Assembly (NCBI RefSeq): GCF_040954645.1
Contig: NC_092807.1
Location: 27,883,853 to 27,947,852 of the forward strand
Source: Diabrotica undecimpunctata
Taxonomy: Eukaryota > Arthropoda > Insecta > Coleoptera > Chrysomelidae
DNA length: 64,000 nucleotides
Direction of reading: 5' to 3'
The notes beneath the pieces are model-generated. The model was not told the DNA's origin and made no database searches. It saw only the letters and a program-made list of their open reading frames with translations. A program made the position numbers and the translations under genes. Below are positions 10,961 to 21,254 of this stretch, one piece after another. Within the stretch, counting starts at the first letter, position 1. Each line of letters starts with the position of its first letter.

Positions 10961-11563
10961 CTTCCTTGTAGAGACATTGCAAACGTTTTACCTTAATTAC
11001 TATTTAACTGGGAATAAGCCACAATTAAAGGTTAAAATACGTTTATTGACGTTTCAATTTCCACTTCGGAAATCGTTCTCAAAATACAAACATTAGTAAA
11101 TTAAACAAATTTTGTTTTTGTTACTTAGTGAAAAATTCTTCTATTAATTTAATTTTATCTGACTCATCTATATTGACAATTCAGACATACATTATACATT
11201 TTAAAGTAGACGACTTTAAAATGATATTGCCAATATTGTTGAGTTGCGTTCCTGGGACGACTTTACTTATAAGATAGTTCATTCGATTACATGAAATCAA
11301 CTTTAACTTGAGAATATCCGTCAGAAAAGATCATAACATGTAATTCGTCTTTAAAAAGACAAATACATGCCATGATGACAGTAAAATTCTCCTGTTAGTG
11401 ATTCCATAGTAAATTATGAGGGAAAAACCAGGAAAAAAACCTCATAATACTATCCCGACATGGTAAGTATTTGATCTTGCATTTATTTTACCTTCAATAA
11501 ATACCAAATTCCGATTTTATATGTTTTTTATTTAAAAAATATAAATGATGTATTCTCTATATG

Positions 11564-11893
11564 TTACTGACTTACCAATACTGGTATTTTCTTTTTAATA
11601 ACTTCCTCTTTCAATATGGGTAACCAGATCCTACTACATTCTGCCGAGGAATTCGCGACACAATTGGTCTCATTTAGCATAATTAGAGCCGCTTCTTTGA
11701 TTTTTCTCTTTTTACCATCCGTTTCTTTTAGGACTATATTTGAATCATTCCATTGAACCCTATGTTCATTATCCCATGCATGTTTACATATTTGAGATCT
11801 ATCAAATTCTCTATTTTTAATATAGGATTGATGTTCACTTATTCTAACATTTAATGGCCTTGATGTTTCACCTAAATAAAACATCAAGGCCAT
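11564..11893 (-). pseudogene. GIY-YIG endonuclease domain of Penelope-like element (left arm)
   Basis: C-terminal endonuclease of a Penelope-type RT, which nicks DNA to prime reverse transcription. YLGETSRPLNVRISEH gives the GIY-YIG-like start with the conserved arginine and histidine. KIKEAALIMLN carries the expected glutamate, and the tail ends WLPILKEEV. The RT and linker upstream are missing, since the copy stops at the palindrome centre. The first few codons (MALMF) come from the opposite arm. The downstream 103 residues are identical to the right-arm copy. Confidence 0.75.
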
Positions 11894-12183
11894 TAAATGT
11901 TAGAATAAGTGAACATCAATCCTATATTAAAAATAGAGAATTTGATAGATCTCAAATATGTAAACATGCATGGGATAATGAACATAGGGTTCAATGGAAT
12001 GATTCAAATATAGTCCTAAAAGAAACGGATGGTAAAAAGAGAAAAATCAAAGAAGCGGCTCTAATTATGCTAAATGAGACCAATTGTGTCGCGAATTCCT
12101 CGGCAGAATGTAGTAGGATCTGGTTACCCATATTGAAAGAGGAAGTTATTAAAAAGAAAATACCAGTATTGGTAAGTCAGTAA
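11854..12183 (+). pseudogene. GIY-YIG endonuclease domain of Penelope-like element (right arm)
   Basis: Mirror copy of the left-arm frame, read outwards from the palindrome centre. It is shorter at its start: the YLGET motif is replaced by HLNKT because the junction spacer belongs to the left copy. From TSRPLNVRISEH onward it is identical, including the KEAALIMLN segment, and stops at TAA 12181-12183. Not expected to be active alone. Confidence 0.75.
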
Positions 12184-12808
12184 CATATAGAGAATACATC
12201 ATTTATATTTTTTAAATAACAAACATATAAAATCGGAATTTGGTATTTATTGAAGGTAAAATAAATGCAAGATCAAATACTTACCATGTCGGGATAGTAT
12301 TATGAGGTTTTTTTCCTGGTTTTTCCCTCATAATTTACTATGGAATCACTAACAGGAGAATTTTACTGTCATCATGGCATGTATTTGTCTTTTTAAAGAC
12401 GAATTACATGTCATGATCTTTTCTGACGGATATTCTCAAGTTAAAGTTGATTTCATGTAATCGAATGAACTATCTTATAAGTAAAGTCGTCCCAGGAACG
12501 CAACTCAACAATATTGGCAATATCATTTTAAAGTCGTCTACTTTAAAATGTATAATGTATGTCTGAATTGTCAATATAGATGAGTCAGATAAAATTAAAT
12601 TAATAGAAGAATTTTTCACTAAGTAACAAAAACAAAATTTGTTTAATTTACTAATGTTTGTATTTTGAGAACGATTTCCGAAGTGGAAATTGAAACGTCA
12701 ATAAACGTATTTTAACCTTTATTTGTGGCTTATTCCCAGTTAAATAGTAATTAATTTAAAATGCCACAAGAAAATAGCTACAGAACAATATTAAGAAAAC
12801 GTTTTACC

Positions 12809-13100
12809 TCTCCCTCGTAAGAATACATTGTTTTGCTAAGCTCTAAAAACAATGTACTGCAAATTTTGTTTTGTAATTTCATAAAAAAATTACTTACATT
12901 AAGGAACGTGTTGGGTCTGAGAGAACGAAAACAGATATAACATCGACACCATCGCTTCATTACGCATTACTAAGGGATTATAGCTGGCCATGTCGTCGAA
13001 AGGTACCTAGACCGTCAGGACAGAACTTAGACTCGCTGACCGAATAGAGATATTAGAAAAACTAAATGGGCCTAACAGACCCAACCCGTGCACCGCAGGG
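12809..13100 (-). other. piggyBac copy 1: first codons and 5' untranslated end
   Basis: Holds the piggyBac start codon (12826-12828) and about nine codons cut off by the Penelope insertion, then the 5' leader. A second GGTTGGGTCTG-like motif near 12907 and the terminal copy near 13080 give subterminal repeats of the kind transposases bind. Confidence 0.55.
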
Positions 13101-13170
13101 TTAACCCTACTTATTAAACACAAGAAAGTCTCACAATATAACATAATAATTCGTACTTAATATAAATATA

Positions 13171-14215
13171 CAGTGGTACCTCGACATGCTAGTGTAATTC
13201 GTTACGTAATCTTGCTCGTATGTCAAATTGCTCGTATGTCAAAGCAATTTTTCTCATTGAAATTAACTTAAATGTCATTAATCCATTCCAGTCCCCAAAA
13301 AAACACGTTAGTTGTTTTTAAAGTGTTTTTAAATAAAAAAATGTATTTTAAAGAAGAAACATTTATTTATAAGTAACAAAAAATACATACATATTCTGTA
13401 AAAACATAAAAAAAGTGAAGTGCTTACGGAAGCACTTAATTTTCGTCAGTGGTCTTCACTTTTTTTGTCCCACTTTGCTCATTTTCATTTGCAGATCGTT
13501 TAAAAAAACTGTCCGAGGTTTGTATCTTCCTTCCTTTCAGAATATTGCGGAAATGTGTTACGCAAGTTTCGTTGAACAACTCCTATTCACGACCAGTTGT
13601 AACTTTTTCGGGGTGATTTTTATCCACGAACTCTGCAACTTTCTCCCATATTCCCAGGATCTTCTTTATATCTCTTAAAGAGACAACGTCTTATAATTCT
13701 GACTCCTCTTCAAAACTAATCTATCGTTGAACCACCGCATGCTGCTGCGAATGTAGTTCGTCTAACTACTCGGTTGTCAGCTCCTGAGACTGTTCCTCGA
13801 CAAGTACAGCCTCAGGCCACACCTTCTTCTATGCAGAGCTTAAGGTCCTTGTTTTAACACCTAGCCAGGTCTGCTCAATAATTCTTAGGCATATTACTAT
13901 GTTAAAGTGGTTCTTCCAGAACTCTCGAAGGGTAAGGTTTGTGTTCTCCGTCACCTCAAAGCAGCGCCGAAAAATGTGCTTGATATACAACTTCTTAAAG
14001 TTAGAAATCACTTGCTGATCCTTAGGCTGCAAGATAGGAGTGATGTTGTGTGGTAGGTAGAGAATCTTTATAAACTTGAACTCTTGGAGTGAATCATCTT
14101 CCAGATTTGGTGTCATCCTCGCCAAGTCAGTTACTCGTACATCTTACTCATGTTTTCAGTGATTTCACGTTTTAGTTTAATAGACATCATCTTCTTCTTC
14201 GAACCCATGGTTGTA
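13171..14215 (-). mobile_element. Tigger/pogo-type element, internally deleted
   Basis: CAGTGGTACCTCGACATGCT at 13171, after TATA, is a typical Tigger terminal repeat. It is followed by the usual repeated CTTGCTCGTATGTCAAATTG-type subterminal sequence (TGCTCGTATGTCAAA occurs twice). The coding remnant is on the minus strand. The opposite terminal repeat was not found, so the right edge is only the start of the gene. Confidence 0.65.
13750..14215 (-). pseudogene. Tigger/jerky-type transposase, central part deleted
   Basis: Starts MGSKKKMMSIKLKREITENM (near 14212), the N-terminus of a CENP-B/Tigger-like transposase. After a few codons it jumps to the C-terminal part (13829-14125): FIKILYLPHNITPILQPKDQ, then QVISNFKKLYIKHIFRR and LREFWKNHFNIVICLR. 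The DNA-binding domain and most of the DDE core are missing. LQPKDQ keeps the third acidic residue. A stop at 13853 replaces the tryptophan of the family's WKKVWPE segment, which continues after it. Clearly inactive. Confidence 0.7.
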
Positions 14216-14658
14216 TAAATAAATGTAATATTCTAATGTACACAAAGCACAAAACGAATTTAATTTATCAACAATACTTAGAAAATGAGGGAAACAAGCA
14301 AAGTAGACAGACTGAGGTCTATAGTAAAAATCGGATTTAACTTCCAATGACCATTTAATTTGTCGGTCCAAGTAATAGTCACGTACAGACCCGTAAAATG
14401 ATCTTTATGGCGACGCCGTAAAGATCTATTACCAGTAAAACTACCTTCTATTTACAAAGAAAATTAGAAGTAGTCAAATAAGAGGTATGAATTTATATAA
14501 AAACCGACTCCTCGTATCACAAATCTTGCTATCATCTCACGCAGGGTTGTAAAGGCAGAATAATGATAATAATGTATATTTGAAGTTATGATTTCCGTTA
14601 GTTAATAGCTTTGTTATTGTTTACATATGTGCTCGTTTGCTATTCGATACTATTAACA
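14216..14658. other. No gene; one short hairpin
   Basis: AT-rich. At 14400-14426 GATCTTTATGGCG and CGCCGTAAAGATC form a 13-bp stem with one mismatch around a single A. No family recognised. Confidence 0.4.
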
Positions 14659-14696
14659 GTCAATATAATCATCATCATCATCATCCAGCCCCATTT

Positions 14697-15185
14697 TCAC
14701 ATCCATTGTTGGATATAGGCCTCCTCCAAACGTCTCCAGTTCTCTCTATCTCTAGCTGCTGCAATCCAGTTTGTTTCTATTCTCCTTAGGTCGTCGGTCC
14801 ATCGGGTGGGTGGTCTGCCTCGACTTCGCTTGTCGGTTCTTGGTCTCCACTCCAATAACCTCTTCGTCCATCTTCCGTCTTCCATTCTAGCAACATGTCC
14901 AGCCCACCTCCACTTTTGTTTATTGATTCGCAGTATAATATCGTCTACGCCAGTTCGTCGGCGTATCTTCTCATTTCTCACGCGATCTTTCAAGGTCAGG
15001 CCCAGCATTGATCTCTCCATTCGCCTTTGTGTTACCCTCAGTTTTTCGGCAGTAGCTTTCGTTAAAGTTAGGGTCTCTGCTCCGTAGGTCAAGACTGGTA
15101 AGATGCATTGGTTAAATGCCTTCCTTTTCAGGTGAATTGGGGTATTTGTTTTAAAATGTCTCTCATCCTTCCATATGCCGCCCAT
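14697..15185 (-). pseudogene. RTE LINE C-terminal region
   Basis: Part after the RT palm: CILPVLTYGAETLTLTKA, then QRRMERSMLGLTLKDRVRN, KWRWAGHVARMEDGRWTKR and RGRPPTRWTDDLRRI. This cysteine-poor tail is found in insect RTE-type proteins often labelled endonuclease-reverse transcriptase. It overlaps the RT frame (15128-15757) by 58 bases in another frame, so a frameshift lies near 15130-15185. The stop lies just before the GAT-repeat tail. Confidence 0.75.
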
Positions 15186-15757
15186 CCCAACGTGATTCGT
15201 CTATTTAGCTCGCAGGTTTGGTTGTCTCTGGTTATTCTGATTTCATGACCCAAGTATGTGTATTTATCGATTAATTCTACCTTGTTGTTATTGATCTGTA
15301 TCTCTTCGCTGGGAACCATATTGGTCATCATTTTGGTTTTCTCAAAATTTATCTCCAGCCCAGTTTCTTGTAGTATGTCATTCAGTTCTTGGAGCATGTC
15401 TTTGATCTCTCCCAGATTATCTGACAGAAGCACGATATCGTCCGCAAAACGTAGATGGTTTAATCTTTCTCCATCGATGGATATTCCTTTCTGTTGCCAT
15501 GTTAGTCTTTTAAATGCATACTCAAGAACGGTAATGAACAGCTTTGGTGACATGGTTTCACCTTGCCTGACTCCCATTTTTATCTTTATTTTATTAGTTG
15601 CTGAATGTAGACTTATGGTTGTTGTGGCATTTTCATATATATTTTTACCTATATTACAATATCTGTGGTCGACCCTGCAATCTTGTAGTGCTCTTAAGAT
15701 GGACGGTAATTCCACTGTATCAAACGCCTTTTTAAAGTCTACAAATATCAATGCCAA
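15128..15757 (-). pseudogene. RTE LINE reverse transcriptase
   Basis: RT fingers and palm: FVDFKKAFDTVE, MGVRQGETMSPKLF and the catalytic LRFADDIVLLSD, followed by GLEINFEKTKMM and YLGHEI. The catalytic aspartates are intact. The frame upstream (15758-15923) is disrupted before it meets the endonuclease frame. Confidence 0.8.
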
Positions 15758-15923
15758 GGGACGGTTATATTTGTTAGTTTTTTCTATCAGGGTTTTTAGG
15801 CACTACAGGTGATCGTTTGTGCCGTAATTAGGGCGGAAACCGGCTTGTTCCCGAGGATGGTAAAAATCCAGCTTTGTCTCTAATCTGTTCGTTATTATTC
15901 GGATGTATAATTTATAAAGATGG

Positions 15924-17264
15924 TTAAGGAGACTGATTGGTCTGTATCTTTCCAGGTCTGCTATCTCCCTTTTTGTGTAAGAGTACAGTTATTGAATTAT
16001 TCCACTTTGTTGGGATATTTTGATTCCATAGGCATAGATTAAAGAGCTTTTGAATTTTGGTTATCAGTACTGAGCCTCCTATCTTTACCGCTTCAGTGAC
16101 GACACCGTCCTCCCTTGGAGCTTTGTTATTCTTTATCTTTTTTAGAGCCTTGTAAATTTCGTCCAAGAAGATTTCTGGGATATCTTCGGAACCCTGATTT
16201 TGAACCTTCCTCTGCTGATATTCAACTATATCTAGAGTCGATTGGTTGCTATATAATGTCTCATAGAATGATTCCACAATTTGTAACAAATGTTCTCTGT
16301 TTGATGTGATGTTGCCATTTCTATCCTTGAGTTTGACTATTTGTTTATTTCCATTTGTGAGTTTGCGTCTCATTATTTTCATACTCTTATTTTCCTCAAT
16401 AGTTTTGATGATTTTCTCATCTTTGTATTTTCTTAGGTCTTTTCTGATTTCTCTTGATACTTCCTTGTTCATTTTATTTATATCGTCGTTACTAGAGTTT
16501 TCGTCGCTTCTCAGTATTCTTCTTTGTTCCATTTTTTTCTGTGTTTCCAGACTAATTTTTTCTTCCTTCACGCTTTTTGGGCAGCATTTCTTTTGAGCTT
16601 CTGTTATTGCTTCTACTATTATGTCATTTAGGATGTTAATATCATTTGTTATTGATTTTTCTTGAAGGAATTCACCGATATGATCTTCAAAATTTTGTTC
16701 GTTGTTTGGATGTGTCCATATGTTTATTTGCTTCTTTTTTATCATATTGTGTAGTTCATAGTTGGTATTTAACACAATGGTGGCTCTCACCATACGATGG
16801 TCGCTTGATTTCGCAAATTTATTTAGCACTGTCACATCTGTAAATATGTATCTTTTATCAGTGATAAAGTAATCAATCTCGTTTGTCGTCTTCCCATCTG
16901 GGCTTTTCCACGTCCATCTACGGTGAGGTTTCTTGTAGTAGTAACTGTTCATTAGGAATAGGTTTTTCTCTAGTAAGAAGTTTAAAAGAGTGTCGCCACA
17001 GTCGTTCCGTCCCTGACTTCCAAAATTTACAAGAGCAGTTTCTGCTGGATCCACTTTTGTTCTTATTTTGGCGTTAAAGTCTAAACATATAACTGTGAAA
17101 TGTGTACGGTTGTTTGTGATGGCTGTGCTTAAATCATCATAAAAGACTTCGATCTCCTCGGCTGTATATTCTGTTGTTGGAGCATAGACTTGGATAACTT
17201 TTAGATTATATCTAGTATTTATTTTGAACGTGGCATATGTAACTCTAGTGGATATAATAATCAA
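15924..17264 (-). pseudogene. RTE LINE endonuclease and RT N-terminus
   Basis: Apurinic-type endonuclease that nicks the target: VIQVYAPTTEYTAEEI, then ICLDFNAKI (GDFNAKIG in the family), RRWTWKSPDGKTTNEIDYF and KSSDHRMVRA, giving the D and H catalytic residues. It continues into a long linker rich in lysine and the RT start (VLLHKKGDSRPGKIQTNQSP). The N-terminal endonuclease strands are missing, so it is 5' truncated and inactive. The start ATG is only an internal methionine. Confidence 0.8.
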
Positions 17265-17275
17265 CTGAAATTAAG

Positions 17276-17569
17276 ATCAATATAATAATGAACTAAAAAT
17301 TAAACGCATTTTATTTTAAGTTTATTTCAACTAAGGACCCACAAGGAACCTCATTACAACAGCAACCTTTTTTCCAGAACATGGCGATCTCAGCGAACTA
17401 GGAGAAAAAAATAATGGAAATGGTTATTAAAAATAGAAAACGCACGAATTGGACATTGGGGCGAATTCTGAACAACTCAATCGTCACCGGATGTACCAAC
17501 CGAGTACCAGACCCACACATATGAAGGATAAAAAAACAGTAGTATTTAAGTAAGAATTTAGGGTATTTT
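17276..17569. other. No gene seen
   Basis: Short AT-rich spacer between the truncated RTE and the next LINE fragment; nothing recognised. Confidence 0.4.
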
Positions 17570-18115
17570 TATGAAATTTTTTTTTCAAATTGTTTGTATG
17601 ATCGAATATCGATAATAAAACCTTCTGCCAGTCTATTTGCTTTTTGTATTTGACCTCTTACTTCTTTGCCCAGGTCTTTATAGCTGGACAGTATAATACC
17701 AAAGTATTTTATTTACATTACTTGTTCAATACAGATGCCATCAATTTCTATTTTACATCTGTTTGGTTCTTTACTGACTACTGTTGTTTTAGTTTTCTGG
17801 GATGAGATTGTCATAATAAATTGCTTTGCTCTTATCTAAAATCTGTGGACCAGTTTTTGCAGACTATCTTCAATTTGCGATATCAATATTGCATCGTCTG
17901 CGTAAAAAAAAGGATTTTTGTTTCTTTGTTTCCCATTCTGTATCCTCCTCCTTTGTTAACGCTTTTGATGATTTTATCTATGACTAAATGGAAGAGCCTA
18001 GGGCTCAATAAATCTAATTTCCATAGTTTCTGTAAGTCTATTTATTTTGACCATTTTTTTGTTTTGGTAGATGTTTTCGATAGTTTTTATAATATTTAGA
18101 GGAACTTCTCTATTA
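17570..18115 (-). pseudogene. LINE reverse transcriptase fragment
   Basis: Minus strand, in broken frames. VPLNIIKTIENIYQNKK is followed by RLFHLVIDKIIKSVNKGGG (the LSPLLFNIVLD region of RTs), a YADDAILI-like box interrupted by a frameshift near 17905, then AKQFIMTISSQKTKTTVVSK and EVRGQIQKANRLAEG. Both ends are missing. A different LINE family from the RTE next to it. Confidence 0.65.
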
Positions 18116-18129
18116 TACAGAAGATACCA

Positions 18130-18929
18130 TCTAAAGAGATTAACGATAATACTAACCAACCTAAAGGCAAACTGCAAAGTAAACGCACGAAACGACAGAA
18201 TTTGATTAAATACGAATGGACGAAAGAAGAATCTCAATATCCTGTGAACATTCTCGAAAATACCTTTTCTGTGGTGAATGAATTAAAGTCACCATAACAA
18301 TATTTCAAAATGTTTTTTTCAGACGATCTATTAAAGTTGATTGTCAACAATACAAACCTTTATTCCGTTCAGCAAACAGGCAAGTCGATAAGCGTTACTA
18401 AAGATGAGATAAGTGACTTCAGAGCAATACAGATTTTGATGGGTATAGTAGCTATGCCATCATACTTGGACTACTGGAGTGTAAACTTCAGATATGATAA
18501 AATATCAGAAATAAGGTCTCTCAAACAATATCAGAAAATTCCCCGGTATATTCACTTCGCTAATAACGATCATATAAACAACGATCAGTATTGGATATAG
18601 TGAGAAGAAATTGTTGTATTATAGAAGAAGAAAACCGCCATAGTATCGTCGAGATGATGGTCCCTTATAAAGTAAAAAAGACTGGTTCACGACGACAGTA
18701 CATAAAATCAAAACCAAAAAAATGGTGTTTTAAAATATTTGTTAGAGCCGGCATTTCAGGCTTTGTGTACGATTTTATAGTTTATGAAGGGGATGATACT
18801 TTTAGGCAGCATACTTTTTCACAAAAAGAAGAATCCTTAGGATTGATAGTGGCTAAAGTTGTTCTTGCTCTAACACAATCAATGAAATCACCGGCGCTAT
18901 GTGTTATTTATGTCGATAATTTCTTTTAG
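18130..18929 (+). pseudogene. piggyBac transposase (copy 2), N-terminal and catalytic part
   Basis: FFSDDLLKLIVNNTNLYSVQ and AIQILMGIVAMPSYLDYWS match the N-terminal piggyBac domain. YKVKKTGSRRQYIKSKPKKW with FKIFVRAGISGFVYDFIVY matches the start of the catalytic domain. The first aspartate motif (SIDEMM in relatives) reads SIVEMM, so the first catalytic residue is lost. The second is present in IYVDNFF (about 18910-18925). A frameshift separates 18310-18600 from 18591-18929. Related to PGBD-type proteins but inactive. Confidence 0.75.
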
Positions 18930-19190
18930 TTAATATGTAATAAGTTTTGATTTGTTTTACATTCTTCGCCATAGTTATGGAATTTTATCCCTGGGAACAA
19001 TGAGAAAGTATCGATTAAAAAATTGTGTTTAAGATGATATCTCTCTGAAGAAAAAAGGAAGAGGGTCGTTTTGTTCAAGAAGTGACAACATTAATAAAAT
19101 AAATGTTGTGAAATGATTTGACAACAAACCTGTTGTCCTAGGTAGTACATAGGTATACATCTTCTACACCTGTCCAAACAATTAGAAGAT

Positions 19191-19382
19191 ATGGGCGGAG
19201 TAGAGCTGATGGACATGCTGCTAAGCCTTTACATAATTTCCCTAAATACTCGTCGCTTGTACCTCCCCATATTTACACAAATGCTAGATATTTGTATAAA
19301 TAACGCATGGATTCTGTATAAAAGGGATAAAAATATTTTACAACACACGTCCAAAGACTATACTCTCAAATATTTTAGATAG
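19191..19382 (+). pseudogene. piggyBac transposase (copy 2), C-terminal part
   Basis: MGGVELMDMLLSLYIISLNT corresponds to the third catalytic segment (GGVDLADML in relatives, with the aspartate replaced by glutamate here), followed by YLPIFTQMLDICINNAWILY. The part between this and 18929 is scrambled. It ends well short of a cysteine finger, although CEHCGE-like residues cannot be placed with confidence. Confidence 0.65.
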
Positions 19383-20013
19383 TGCATAGCAGAGGCTCTA
19401 ACAGCAAGGGACAGAAAAAAAAATAAGAGAGTGCCAAGCGAAACGAAGAAATTAAAAAAAACTAAAAAGTGCGTTCTGCCGAGACCATCAGAGAAAATAC
19501 GATTTGATAAAGTTGATCATTTTCCAATTTATGAGACATGTGTAAGTATTGCAAATCAGGAGAGACACAATGGTCACGTACAAAATGTTCTCTTAGATTT
19601 TGTTTAGTAAAGGATAGAAATTGTTTTAATTCTTTTCATAATGACACATAAGTAAGTTTTACAACAGTTTTGGTTCTTTTTGACTAGAATGAAAAATTCA
19701 TATCTTACTTTATTACTTTTTGATTCCATTTTTTATTAAAAAACTACTTTTAGTACTTTTAGTTTCTGGATTTAATTGTGAGGTTTCACCCACAATCTTA
19801 GACTATGTTTCTTATAAGATACATAACAAGCTTTTACAATAAATTTGGATATTTGACTATGTATCTTGTGGGATACACTCCATATCTCCCTTATTTTAAA
19901 AAAGAATAATATAAAAATGGTCAAAATGCCTTGTGATATACCATATCACACTACCTAAACAACAATTTCATAAAAATTACTGTTATATTAAGGCTTGCCA
20001 AATTAAGGGTTAA

Positions 20014-20847
20014 GTAAAGTTCTATTTTTTTAAATTACCACTGTTCTTCTTTATCTTTATATTATCTTCTACAGTAAGTGGATCAATAAAATAAACTGAA
20101 AATAAAGAATGCAGTGAACAAAGTCATCGACATTAATAGGTAGAGAACAACTATTATTAAAGTCAGTGATCATTAGCTTGGCAAATCTAATCTAACATTA
20201 TTTTAAATTTTAAGAAAAAAATTTAATAAAATATTTAACAACACTTTCCTAAAAGTTTACCTTTAAAATAGGTCGTTGGTGTATAATCCAAACAAACGAC
20301 ACCGGAGCGATCAGGAAAACTGAACAGATAGTGTTTACCCGGAAAGGTAATAACCCAACCGGAAAAAGCAGGGTCGTGTTATTAAAATTAATGAATATAG
20401 TCTTGCGTAACATATTTTACGTGTGAAGTAAAATTACTAATTTAGGAACACCAAAATCAGATGCAAGGACACAAAAATTCTCTAATAAATTTAGTTATAA
20501 CAGATTTTATTTACATGATAGCACAAGTTTTATAGCAGGAAACGTACCACAAAAAACTGTGCCATTAAAATTATGGTATCAATAATGCTCCTATCTCGTA
20601 ATATATAAAACGTATATATACAAGACAAAAAGCTCGGGTTCGTTCGGAAAAATATTCCCATTAGATTTTTTTTGCATAATCACTTTCATGAGATACCCCA
20701 AAATAAGGAACAAGCGGTCGCCCAGGTAAAAAGTTGTTAAAATTTTTTTAAGCAATTTTTTTTAAACAAATTGCAACAATCAATTAAAGGATACAGGGAA
20801 AAAAGAAGGTATGTCAAATGACGGGCGAAAATGAGATAATTAGACCA
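20014..20847. other. No gene seen
   Basis: AT-rich spacer between piggyBac copy 2 and the mariner element; no family recognised. Confidence 0.4.
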
Positions 20848-20872
20848 TACGAGGTCTGGCAATTTGTAACGA

Positions 20873-21221
20873 TATATTTTGCCTACCTTAGGATAAGATT
20901 ATGGGGATAGAAAATTGGGGACAGAAACTAAGGGGGTTGAGATAGGGTAAACAAGAAAATTGATACTGGTGTGGACGGCACTCAGGGGTTAACTGGAGAG
21001 CTGGGATCGTGGGTAAGTGAATGACAAAGGGATCGGATTGGGGTAACTACAAAAAAATGAAACAAAGGGATACTTACACAAATCTCTTGGACAACTGGGC
21101 AAATAAGACAACAAGAAAAAGACTTCTAGCTATTTTAAAGGAAGGATGCCGCTTCGAAGAATCCTAAACTTGCTAGATTGAGGAAAAATATCCCTAAAAT
21201 AAACTTCTAAATAAATAACGA
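20873..21221. mobile_element. Unidentified 343-349 bp insertion in the mariner end
   Basis: Flanked by the 6-bp direct repeat TAACGA (20867-20872 and 21216-21221), exactly inside the mariner terminal repeat. Contains no frame of note and has a purine-rich top strand. The class is unknown. Confidence 0.5.
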
Positions 21222-21254
21222 GACTGCTTATAAAAAAGAATTTTATTTTAAAAA

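Larger units (their letters stand above)
10993..12796. mobile_element. Penelope-like retroelement, head-to-head palindromic insertion
   Basis: Two 5'-truncated copies of one Penelope-like element lie head to head. The left arm is 10993-11868 (minus strand), a 10-nt spacer is 11869-11878, and the right arm is 11879-12754 (plus strand). The arms are 876 bp with almost no differences. The right copy carries 42 further bases (12755-12796). The whole is flanked by the 12-bp duplication AAACGTTTTACC at 10981-10992 and 12797-12808, showing that it entered the piggyBac gene as one unit. Each arm encodes a GIY-YIG endonuclease end and no RT. Confidence 0.85.
8965..13104 (-). mobile_element. piggyBac element (copy 1) with TTAA at both ends
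   Basis: TTAA at 8965-8968 begins TTAACCCTTCGGTACACGGG, and the opposite end at 13101-13104 reads inward TTAACCCTGCGGTGCACGGG, a near-perfect terminal inverted repeat. Subterminal GGGTTGGGTCTG occurs at both ends. Removing the 1,804-bp Penelope-like insertion with one 12-bp duplication leaves about 2.3 kb, the usual size for piggyBac. The transposase runs on the minus strand. Confidence 0.85.
14660..17275 (-). mobile_element. RTE-type non-LTR retrotransposon, 5' truncated
   Basis: Minus-strand element with an apurinic endonuclease, RT and a C-terminal tail, ending in a GATGATGATGATGATTA repeat (14662-14690), the short tandem 3' end usual for RTE elements rather than poly(A). The 5' end is cut inside the endonuclease at about 17270. 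The single long ORF is broken into three frames. Confidence 0.8.
18120..20013 (+). mobile_element. piggyBac element (copy 2), right TTAA end visible
   Basis: Plus-strand transposase remnants followed by an AT-rich tail ending GCCAAATTAAGGGTTAA, where GGGTTAA at 20007-20013 is a typical piggyBac end. The left end was not found; the transposase begins at about 18130, next to a LINE fragment. Confidence 0.6.
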
